This document shows positions 42,077-49,343 of a stretch of 64,000 bases of DNA, in pieces. The DNA is from Nonomuraea thailandensis. GTDB taxonomy: Bacteria; Actinomycetota; Actinomycetes; Streptosporangiales; Streptosporangiaceae. Numbering within the stretch: position 1 is the first letter of the stretch; every line of letters starts with the position of its first letter. Where the stretch lies: contig NZ_JAMZEB010000002.1 of assembly GCF_024172165.1 (NCBI RefSeq), forward strand, positions 10,867,001-10,931,000, in the 5' to 3' direction. The notes beneath the pieces were generated by a model that worked only from the letters and a program-made list of their open reading frames with translations, had not been told where the DNA came from and did not search any database. Both the position numbers and the translations under genes were made by a program.

Positions 42077-43378
42077 GTGAGGGTGGCGGTGCTGGGGCTC
42101 GGGTCGCGAGGGGACGTGCAGCCGTGCGCGGCGCTCGCCCGCGAGCTGGCCACGCGCGGCCATGCGGTCACGCTGGTCGCGCCCGCTCGCTACGCCGGGC
42201 TCGCCCGCCACGGCACCGAGAACGCCGTTGCGGCCGAGCCCGGCGAGCGGCAGGTCGCGTCGGCGGTGCCCGGGGTGGTGTTCGCCGCATTGGGCGTGGA
42301 TCCGCGGGCGGTCGTGGAGAGCGAGGAGGGGCGGCGGTGGCTGGGGAGCGGCCCGCTGGGGTTCGTGCGCGGGTTCAGAACCGTGGTCGAGCCGCTGGCC
42401 ACCACGCTGGTCAAGGAGGTGGACGCCGCCTGCGCGGACGCGGACCTGGTGCTCGCCCCCGCCCTGGGCGCCTTCGGCCGGCACCTGCACGACCGGTACG
42501 GCACCCCGTACCGGATCCTGCACTTCCAGCCCAGCGAGCCGACCCGCGAGTTCCCCAACCCGCTGATCCCCCGAGCGACCCTGGGCCCGCTGGGGAACCG
42601 GGCCAGTTACGCGGTGATCGAGCGGCTCGGCTGGGTGGTGCTCGGCCGCATGGTGAACCGGCTGCGGTCGAGCGTCCTGGGCCTGGGGCCGCTGCGCGGG
42701 AGCCCGTTCGCGGCGGACCGGCGGGCGCGGGTGCCGGTGTGGTGCGGGGTGAGCCCGCTCGTCGTGCCCAGACCTGCGGACTGGCCCGGGCACGTGCATC
42801 TGACCGGCTACTGGCGGCTGCCGGCCGCGGGAACGGACAGCGGCATCGAGGACTTCCTGGCCGCGGGAACGGACAGCGGCATCGAGGACTTCCTGGAGGC
42901 GGGGCCGGCGCCGGTGTTCGTAGGGTTCGGGAGCATGGTGCCTGACGAGGGCGAGCGCGTGGCGGCCGAGGTGGCCGGGGCGCTGCGGCGGGCGCGGATG
43001 CGGGGCGTCGTGCAGGGGCTGCCGGTGGCCGGGGACGACGACCTGAGGGTGGTGGGGGAGGTGGCGCACGAGCGGCTGTTCCCGCGGATGGCGGCCGTCG
43101 TGCACCACGGCGGCGCCGGGACCACGGGCACGGCGCTGACGGCGGGGGTGCCGAACGTGGTCTGCCCGTTCTTCTCCGATCAGCCGTTCTGGGGCAGGCG
43201 GGTGGCGGCGCTGGGAGCGGGGCCGCGGCCGTTGCCCGTGACCGAGCTGACCAGGGACGAGCTGGCGGCGCGGCTGATCGCCGCAGGTGAATATCGGGAG
43301 AACGCCGCACGACTGGGACGGCTACTACGTGTTGAGCATGGCGTGAAGAACGCCGCGGATCTCATTGATCGTCCTTGA
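42077..43378 (+). CDS. UDP-glycosyltransferase-like enzyme (GT1, MGT/sterol type)
   Basis: 433-residue GT-B glycosyltransferase. It starts VRVAVLGLGSRGDVQPCAAL, the typical acceptor domain of MGT and sterol glucosyltransferases. The donor-binding motif HHGGAGTTGTALTAGVPNVV is near residue 345, followed by PFFSDQPFWGRRV. The start is GTG at 42077. Between the domains (residues about 249-273) there is an exact duplication of AAGTDSGIEDFL caused by a 36-bp tandem repeat. It probably glycosylates a lipid or polyketide made by the FAAL route; this is inference from position 61 bases after the DHA2 exporter gene. Confidence 0.88.
   Translation: MRVAVLGLGSRGDVQPCAALARELATRGHAVTLVAPARYAGLARHGTENAVAAEPGERQVASAVPGVVFAALGVDPRAVVESEEGRRWLGSGPLGFVRGFRTVVEPLATTLVKEVDAACADADLVLAPALGAFGRHLHDRYGTPYRILHFQPSEPTREFPNPLIPRATLGPLGNRASYAVIERLGWVVLGRMVNRLRSSVLGLGPLRGSPFAADRRARVPVWCGVSPLVVPRPADWPGHVHLTGYWRLPAAGTDSGIEDFLAAGTDSGIEDFLEAGPAPVFVGFGSMVPDEGERVAAEVAGALRRARMRGVVQGLPVAGDDDLRVVGEVAHERLFPRMAAVVHHGGAGTTGTALTAGVPNVVCPFFSDQPFWGRRVAALGAGPRPLPVTELTRDELAARLIAAGEYRENAARLGRLLRVEHGVKNAADLIDRP
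42823..42894. repeat. Perfect 36-bp tandem duplication inside the glycosyltransferase gene
   Basis: Units 42823-42858 and 42859-42894 are identical and in frame, doubling 12 residues in the interdomain linker. Exact identity in coding DNA points to a recent slippage event. Confidence 0.9.
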
Positions 43379-43430
43379 TCGTCCGGATATTGTTCATATG
43401 CCCACGATCACCCCCTGGAAGTCAGGTGTC

Positions 43431-44729
43431 ATGAGACGGCGGCTACGGCAGGTCTTCATCATCGGTCTCACCCTCTCGCTGCTCGGCATCGGGGTCCCCG
43501 CCTATTCGGAGGACGACGACAGGAACTGCAACGACGAGCTGCCCCCGGGCACCCCGTCGTACGTGGTGTGCACCTGGCTGAACACGCCGGAAGAGGCCCT
43601 CGACACCGCGCTGTTCTGGCTCGGCAACGACGGCGAGAACATGGAGAACGCCGCCCCCATCCCGCCGATCATGATCGACTGCGGCGAGGAGGGCAACGAG
43701 TGCCCGACCGACGCCGAGGGCGACGGCCAGCTCCACGACGTCGACTCGCCTGACGTGCCGGGCGCCGAGGACGGCGGCACGCCGGAGTGCCAGAACGGCG
43801 AGCAGTGCTACGTCGACCCGAACGCGATCACCGCCGCCGAGAAGACCGCCGCCCAGGCCACCCCGGCCGGCCAGGCCACGCAGACCATGGCCCAGACCCA
43901 GACCACCATGCGGGTCTGGATCGAGACCGAGCTCGCCGACGACTACAAGGCCGGCAAGCTCACCGAGGCCGCCAAGAGGATCGCCGCGCTGGTCGCCACG
44001 CAGCCCGGGGTCGTGGGCGTCAGGTTCACCTCGCAGCTCGGCCACAACCAGACCTTCGCCACGGCGGACGAGCTGGACAAGTTCGTCTCCGAGACCACGA
44101 CCGCCCTGCGCACGCTGCTGCCGGGCAAGAAGCTGGCCGCGCACACGGTGGTGCCGGTGCTCGGCTGCGGCGCGGACCAGGCCTGCACGGCCGAGCTGAC
44201 CAAGAAGTACCCGCTGCTCGACCCCGAGCGCATCGGCGCCTGGCTGAGCAAGGGCTACCTCGACCAGCTCGCCCTCGACAGCGGTCACTTCGCCACCGAG
44301 TACGCGACCTGGAAGATCGACGCCACCGCCGCCCAGCGCAACCAGTGGGCCCAGGTCCAGGCCCGCGCCTGGGACGCCTACGCGCAGATCGCCGCCGAGG
44401 ACGCCTCGTTCGCCGCCGCCGGCTCGTCCGCGCTGAACGAGCAGCAGGTCACCAAGGCGATCGCCGAGCGGATCGCCGCGCCGCTGCGCGAGGACGCCGC
44501 CGAGACCGTCACGCTGTGGTCGCGCTGGCAGAACGACCAGGGGCAGGTCAGCCGCGTGTACGGCGAGAAGTGGGCCGCCAACACCACGTGGGAGCAGCTC
44601 AAGAAGCTCGGCACGATCAAGCCGCGCCTGGCCACCGTCTACGACCCGGCCCACCCCGAGGTGGACCTGGCGACGGACCTGAAGAACCTGTCGGAGGTCT
44701 TCGGCCAGGTGTACCTGCACACCTCCTGA
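43431..44729 (+). CDS. Secreted acidic protein of unknown function
   Basis: 432 residues from ATG 43431. Signal peptide RRRLRQVFIIGLTLSLLGIG then VPAYSEDDD. The N-terminal third is very acidic, with six cysteines (NCND, VVCT, DCGE, ECPT, ECQN, QCYV). The rest is helical, rich in Ala and Thr (AAEKTAAQATPAG), with VWIETELADDYKAGKLTEAA and a C-terminal LATDLKNLSEVFGQVYL. I recognise no enzyme family. An alternative start at 43398 would place the signal peptide inside the protein. It lies 52 bases after the glycosyltransferase and is followed by a strong terminator, so it is probably the last gene of that operon. Confidence 0.65.
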   Translation: MRRRLRQVFIIGLTLSLLGIGVPAYSEDDDRNCNDELPPGTPSYVVCTWLNTPEEALDTALFWLGNDGENMENAAPIPPIMIDCGEEGNECPTDAEGDGQLHDVDSPDVPGAEDGGTPECQNGEQCYVDPNAITAAEKTAAQATPAGQATQTMAQTQTTMRVWIETELADDYKAGKLTEAAKRIAALVATQPGVVGVRFTSQLGHNQTFATADELDKFVSETTTALRTLLPGKKLAAHTVVPVLGCGADQACTAELTKKYPLLDPERIGAWLSKGYLDQLALDSGHFATEYATWKIDATAAQRNQWAQVQARAWDAYAQIAAEDASFAAAGSSALNEQQVTKAIAERIAAPLREDAAETVTLWSRWQNDQGQVSRVYGEKWAANTTWEQLKKLGTIKPRLATVYDPAHPEVDLATDLKNLSEVFGQVYLHTS

Positions 44730-44745
44730 CCCCGGAACCGCGAAA

Positions 44746-44782
44746 AGGGCCGGGCGCCGCCTGAGTGGCGGCGCCCGGCCCT
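44746..44782. terminator. Strong bidirectional terminator
   Basis: A perfect 16-bp stem, AGGGCCGGGCGCCGCC (44746-44761) with its complement (44767-44782), has the loop TGAGT. It sits between convergent stops at 44729 and 44791 and is preceded by AAAA, so it can serve both strands. Confidence 0.85.
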
Positions 44783-44790
44783 CGCGTCGC

Positions 44791-46131
44791 TCAGCCGAAG
44801 TAACCGTTCACGGTGGCGTTCGCCTGGTCGAGCGAGTTGATGTCCGCCTTGAAGGAGAAGATCGCGTCCATCGTCTCCGTCATCGTCGCGGTGATGTCGG
44901 CCCAGTGCTCGGCGATCGGAGCCAGGTGCGTGGTGCCCTCCTCGACGTGCATGGTGAACGGCTTGACGTCGATCCCGGCGTCCTTGAACGCCTGTTCCGC
45001 CTTCACCGTGGCCGTCTTGATCGCCGGGAAGACGATCGCCTCCTTGGCCACGATCTCCTCCTGGCACGCCGGCGAGCCGAGGAACTTCACCCACGCCCAT
45101 GCCGCGTCGGGGCCGTCGGTTGAGGCGGAGATGTTGTCGGCCAGGCCGTTGAAGAGGCTGGCCCGCTTACCCGTCGGCCCGATCGGGGTGGGCGCGAGGG
45201 CCGACTTGACGCCCTTCAGGTTCCAGTACGTCTTGGTGTTCCAGCTCCCCTCGGTGACCATCGCGTACTTGCCCGCCCCGTACGCGTCGATCTGCCCGAC
45301 ACCGGAGCTGGCGATGTCCATGGTCGGCATGTACCCCTTGTCGATGAGCGAGGTGAACCACTTGATGGTCTCCTTGAACTTGGGGTCGGCGTAGTTGAAC
45401 TTGCTCGGCCACGGGTTCTGGTCGCCGTACTGCCACCCGTTGCTCATCGCGTACTGGCTCCACTCGGTCTGCCCGAAGCCCGCCCCGCTGCCGGCCAGGC
45501 CGAGGCCGTAGGTGGCGACGCTCTTCTTGTCGAAGCCGGGCTCGTCGCCGCGCTTGCCGTTCTTGTCCACGGTGAGGCGGGCGATCATCTTCTCGTACGT
45601 GCCGCCGTCCTGCGGATTCCAGCTGAGCTCGGCCATCTCCTCGGGCTTGACGCCGGCTTCCTTCAGCTTGTCGGTGTTGTAGATCACCGCCACGGTGTCG
45701 AAGTCCTTGGGCAGCCCGTACCGCTTGCCGTCCTTGGCGACCCACAGGTCGGCCAGGCCGTCCTGGTAGATCGACAGGTCCACCTTGTCCTTGGTGACGT
45801 TCTCGTCGAGGGGCTGGATCTGGCCCTGGGCGGCGAGCTCGGGGTAGCGCGACAGGTGGCCGACGAACACGTCGGGGGCGGTGCCGGAGACGAAGGCGGT
45901 GGTCAGCGTGTTCCAGTAGTCGTCCCAGCCGTACTGGGTGATCTTGACGGTGTAGTTCGGGTTCGCCTTGTGGAAGGCGTCGGCGCAGGCCTGGTACTGG
46001 GGCTGCTGGGCGGTGTCCCAGAGCCAGTAGTCGATGGTGACGGGCCCGGCGGCCGCCTGCGGCTCCTCCTGGGCGCCGCATCCGGCCAGCAGCAGCACCG
46101 CCGCGCCCGTGACGGCAAGACAACGCTTCAT
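44791..46131 (-). CDS. Sugar ABC transporter substrate-binding lipoprotein
   Basis: 446-residue family 1 extracellular binding protein. Lipoprotein signal with lipobox LLAGC, then VTIDYWLWDTAQQPQYQACA. DGKRYGLPKDFDTVAVIYN and YGAGKYAMVTEGSWNTKTYW are typical of binding proteins for oligosaccharides. GGAAGG lies eight bases before the ATG. It works with the two permeases encoded upstream. No ATPase gene is present, so the ATPase is probably a shared MsiK-type protein encoded elsewhere. The neighbouring alpha-galactosidase and ROK regulator suggest a galactose-containing sugar such as melibiose or raffinose. Confidence 0.92.
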   Translation of the reverse strand: MKRCLAVTGAAVLLLAGCGAQEEPQAAAGPVTIDYWLWDTAQQPQYQACADAFHKANPNYTVKITQYGWDDYWNTLTTAFVSGTAPDVFVGHLSRYPELAAQGQIQPLDENVTKDKVDLSIYQDGLADLWVAKDGKRYGLPKDFDTVAVIYNTDKLKEAGVKPEEMAELSWNPQDGGTYEKMIARLTVDKNGKRGDEPGFDKKSVATYGLGLAGSGAGFGQTEWSQYAMSNGWQYGDQNPWPSKFNYADPKFKETIKWFTSLIDKGYMPTMDIASSGVGQIDAYGAGKYAMVTEGSWNTKTYWNLKGVKSALAPTPIGPTGKRASLFNGLADNISASTDGPDAAWAWVKFLGSPACQEEIVAKEAIVFPAIKTATVKAEQAFKDAGIDVKPFTMHVEEGTTHLAPIAEHWADITATMTETMDAIFSFKADINSLDQANATVNGYFG

Positions 46132-46163
46132 CACAACAACCTTCCGTGGTGGGGGGACGGCGC

Positions 46164-47042
46164 TCACTTGACGCCGGTGTAGCCGATGGAGTCGATGACG
46201 CGGCGGCCGAGCAGGGCGAACAGCACCATGATCGGCAACGCGGCGAAGAGGGTGGCGGCCATGAGGCCGGCCCAGTCGGGGCTGCCCTGCGGCGTCTGGG
46301 AGCGGAAGATGCCGAGCGCCACCGTGAGCACCCGGACGTTCTCCGCCTTGCCGACCAGCAGCGGCCAGAAGTAGTCGTTCCAGCTGGTGATGTAGGTGAG
46401 GATGGCCAGCGTGGCGATGGGCCCGCGGCTCATGGGCAGCACGATGCGGAAGAACGTGCGCACGTGCCCGGCGCCGTCGATGCGCGCGGCCTCCTCCACG
46501 CTCGCGTTGATGCCGAGGAAGAACTGCCGCAGGAAGAACACCGCGAACGGCGTCATGAGCAGGTGCGGCAGCACGATCCCGAGGAAGGTGTTGAGCAGCC
46601 CCAGCTCCTTGATCAGCACGAAGTTGGGCAGCGTGGTGAAGATCGGCGGCACCATGAGCGCGGTGACGAAGAGCGTGAAGACGGCGTTCCTGCCGGGCCA
46701 GCGCAGCCGCGCGAAGGCGTAGGCGGCCAGCGCGCCGAAGAAGACCTGCCCGGCCGTGGTGACCGTGGAGACGACGATCGAGTTGCGCAGGTAGAGCCAG
46801 AAGTTGACGGTGCCGCTCGACCCGCCCTCCGCCACCGCCTCCGCGGTGCTCGACAGGCCGAGCACCCGGCGGTAGGCGCCGAGCGTGAAGTCCACGGGCA
46901 GCAGGTCGGCGGCCCCCGCGGCCAGCGCGCGGGTGTTGGAGAAGGACGTGCGCAACATCCAGTAGAACGGGAACAGCGTCACCAGCATGACCAGCACGAG
47001 CACGGCCCAGCCCGCCACCCTGCCCCATCGGATCCGGGCCAT
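46164..47042 (-). CDS. Sugar ABC transporter permease (MalG-like)
   Basis: 292 residues with six membrane helices. The EAA loop is EEAARIDGAGHVRTFFRIVL (Gly about residue 192), contacting the ATPase. It starts ARIRWGRVAGWAVLVLVML. GAGGAG lies six bases upstream of the ATG at 47042, which shares bases with the stop of the upstream permease (TGATG). It forms the channel with the MalF-like partner. The gap to the binding-protein gene is 32 bases. Confidence 0.92.
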   Translation of the reverse strand: MARIRWGRVAGWAVLVLVMLVTLFPFYWMLRTSFSNTRALAAGAADLLPVDFTLGAYRRVLGLSSTAEAVAEGGSSGTVNFWLYLRNSIVVSTVTTAGQVFFGALAAYAFARLRWPGRNAVFTLFVTALMVPPIFTTLPNFVLIKELGLLNTFLGIVLPHLLMTPFAVFFLRQFFLGINASVEEAARIDGAGHVRTFFRIVLPMSRGPIATLAILTYITSWNDYFWPLLVGKAENVRVLTVALGIFRSQTPQGSPDWAGLMAATLFAALPIMVLFALLGRRVIDSIGYTGVK

Positions 47043-48004
47043 CACGAACTCCTCAGATCGGACTCACCGGCGCGGGAGAGGCGTAGCTGGAGGTAGGCGA
47101 CCCCGGCGAGCAGCACGAACAGCACGGACGACAGCGCGGCGGCGTAGCCGAAGTTGAACCGGTTGAACGCCAGGTCGTAGATGTAGAAGTAGATGACCCT
47201 GGTGGCGTTGATCGGCCCGCCGGCCGTGGTGACCGCGATCGTGTCGAAGACCTGGAAGGAGCCGATCACGCTGAGCACCATGACCAGCGCCATCACCGGC
47301 CGCAGCAGCGGCAGCGTGACCCGCCAGAAGGTGCGCCACTCCGAGGCCCCGTCGATGGCGGCGGCCTCGTACACGCTGGGCGGGATCATCTGCAGCCCGG
47401 CGAAGATGAGCAGCGCGGTGTAGCCCATGTGTCGCCAGGTGTTGATCCCCGCGATGGTGGGGATGGCCAGGTCGGAGCCGAAGAACGCGACCCGGTCGAA
47501 GCCCAGCCATTCGATGATGTTGTTGACCACGCCGAGCTGGAAGTCCAGCATCCAGAACCACAGCAGGGCCACGATCACGTTGGCGACGAGGTAGGGCAGC
47601 AGCACGATCCCGCGCACCAGCATGGACTTCGTCAGCCGGTACAACAGGACGGCCAGCAGCATGGAGATCACTGTCTGGGAGACGATGTTGAGCACCACGT
47701 ACTCGGCGGTGACCTTCAGCGCGTTCCAGAACAGGCGGTCGCCGAACAGCTTCTCGTAGTTCTCCAGCCCGATGAAACGGGGCGGCGTGAGGACGTTGTA
47801 CCTGGTCAGGCTCAGATACGCGCCCCTTATGGCGGGCCAGAGGTAGAAGAGCGCGAAGCCGATCGCGGCGGGGAGGACGAACAGGACGGCGACGGGCAGG
47901 TCACCGAGTCGGCGTCGGAAGGGGGGTGGGGGAGTCCTGGGCACTGTCCCGGGCACTGTTCCGGATGGGGTGCGGGGGGCGGCGCGGACGGTATCACTGG
48001 TCAA
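47042..48004 (-). CDS. Sugar ABC transporter permease (MalF-like)
   Basis: 320 residues with six membrane helices, starting with a Pro-rich cytoplasmic tail. The EAA loop is YEAAAIDGASEWRTFWRVTL. The start is the TTG at 48004, with AGGAGG four bases upstream; no ATG or GTG fits as well. It follows the ROK gene by 29 bases and overlaps the second permease, so all four minus-strand genes form one operon with the regulator first. Confidence 0.9.
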   Translation of the reverse strand: MTSDTVRAAPRTPSGTVPGTVPRTPPPPFRRRLGDLPVAVLFVLPAAIGFALFYLWPAIRGAYLSLTRYNVLTPPRFIGLENYEKLFGDRLFWNALKVTAEYVVLNIVSQTVISMLLAVLLYRLTKSMLVRGIVLLPYLVANVIVALLWFWMLDFQLGVVNNIIEWLGFDRVAFFGSDLAIPTIAGINTWRHMGYTALLIFAGLQMIPPSVYEAAAIDGASEWRTFWRVTLPLLRPVMALVMVLSVIGSFQVFDTIAVTTAGGPINATRVIYFYIYDLAFNRFNFGYAAALSSVLFVLLAGVAYLQLRLSRAGESDLRSS

Positions 48005-48033
48005 CTGACCTCCTAGTGCCCGCCGGCGGTTGT

Positions 48034-49224
48034 TCAGCGGTGCAACAGCAGATGCTGGAGAGCGGTCACGGCCGCTCCCCTGGCCCACTCGTTGAAGGCG
48101 AAGGGCTTGACGGCGACCCGTACGGGGCCGGCCGTCCAGTGCGTGTGGGCGGCGAGAGCGGTGTGGAACGCTTCCGCGCACACGTCGTACATGTGGACCG
48201 ACTCGCCGGACAGGACGACGAGCTCGGGCCCGGTGATGTTGGCGACGGTGGCGACGACCTGGCCGAGTGCGGCGCCGGCCTCGTCGAGCACGCGGCGGGC
48301 GACGGGGTGGCCGTCGGCCGCCAGCGCCAGGCAGTCGTCGAAGGTGAGCTCGGGCCGGTCGATCGTGGTGGCGATCGAGCGGCGGATGGAGGGGGAGGAG
48401 GCGTACGCGCGGGCGCAGCCGCGGTGGCCCCGCTCGCACAGCGGGCCGCGGTCGTCGATCTGCAGGTGGCCCACCAGCCCGGTGGCGCCGGATCGCCCGG
48501 TGACCAGCCGGTCGCCGATGACGAGCCCGCAGCCGAGGCCCGCTCCAACGGTGACCAGCGCGAACGACGAGCGCCCCACGCCCTCGCCGAACCACTGCTG
48601 GACGGCCGTCAGCGCCCGCACGTCGTTGTCCAGCACGGTCGGCACGTTCACGGCCCGCTCGACCAGGTCGGCCAGCGGTAGCTGGCTCCAGCCGAGGAAC
48701 GGCGAGGTGTGCACGACGGGGTCGCTCGGCGTGGCGGTGCCGGCCAGGCTGATGCCGACGGCCGACAGGGGCCGCTCGGGCACCGTCAGCTCCTCGACCG
48801 CCTCGACGATCCGGCCGAGCACGTGGTCGATGTCGTGGTCGGCGAGCGGCCTGGACGTCTCCCCGTGCACGGTGGCCGCCAGGTCGGTGCGTACGGCGAA
48901 CAGCTCGTCCTCGGTGAGCTTGATGCCGACGAACGACATGCGCGAGGCGTCCACCTGCAGCGGCTGCGAGGGCCGCCCGACGGTCGCCGGGCCCTCCTCG
49001 CCGGTGGCCTCCAGCAGGTAGCCCGCCTCGATGAGCGGCCTGGTCAGCTTGGTCAGCGCGGACGGCGACAGGGTCAGCCGCCGCGCCACCTCCGCCCTCG
49101 ACAGGGGGCCGTGCACGAGCAGTTCGACGAACACGGAGCGCGTGGCGTCGGTGAGCCGCACAGGGTCCGTGGCGGTGTGTGAGAACACGGGGCCATGGTT
49201 GGGGGTATTTGTTCCCGTTGTCAA
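48034..49224 (-). CDS. ROK family transcriptional repressor of the sugar operon
   Basis: Up to 396 residues: a winged helix (VFVELLVHGPLSRAEVARRL, then SPSALTKLTRPLIEAGYLLE) and a ROK sugar-binding fold. It keeps the zinc motif CERGHRGCARAYASS, unlike the ROK protein at 22303. AVGISLAGTATPS and VTVGAGLGCGLVIG are the nucleotide-fold strands. The start is unsure: TTG 49224 or GTG 49188; neither has a good ribosome site. It is divergent from the alpha-galactosidase gene and is co-transcribed with the importer genes. Confidence 0.88.
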   Translation of the reverse strand: MTTGTNTPNHGPVFSHTATDPVRLTDATRSVFVELLVHGPLSRAEVARRLTLSPSALTKLTRPLIEAGYLLEATGEEGPATVGRPSQPLQVDASRMSFVGIKLTEDELFAVRTDLAATVHGETSRPLADHDIDHVLGRIVEAVEELTVPERPLSAVGISLAGTATPSDPVVHTSPFLGWSQLPLADLVERAVNVPTVLDNDVRALTAVQQWFGEGVGRSSFALVTVGAGLGCGLVIGDRLVTGRSGATGLVGHLQIDDRGPLCERGHRGCARAYASSPSIRRSIATTIDRPELTFDDCLALAADGHPVARRVLDEAGAALGQVVATVANITGPELVVLSGESVHMYDVCAEAFHTALAAHTHWTAGPVRVAVKPFAFNEWARGAAVTALQHLLLHR

Positions 49225-49275
49225 GTAAAGCGGTGGCGTGGATCACAGGAAGACCACCTTTGTGGCGCTCTTTCA

Positions 49276-49305
49276 TTGACCTGGTGCATTAAAGCGGGTT
49301 AGTCT
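49276..49305 (+). promoter_or_regulatory. Promoter of the alpha-galactosidase gene
   Basis: TTGACC (49276-49281) and TAGTCT (49300-49305) with 18 bases between, 38 bases before the ATG at 49344. TAAAGCGG occurs at 49290-49297 within the spacer and again at 49226-49233 next to the ROK start, so these repeats are candidate operator half-sites. Confidence 0.5.
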
Positions 49306-49343
49306 CCAGCCGCCTGATCGAACCAGCAGCTCGGGGGACGCCG

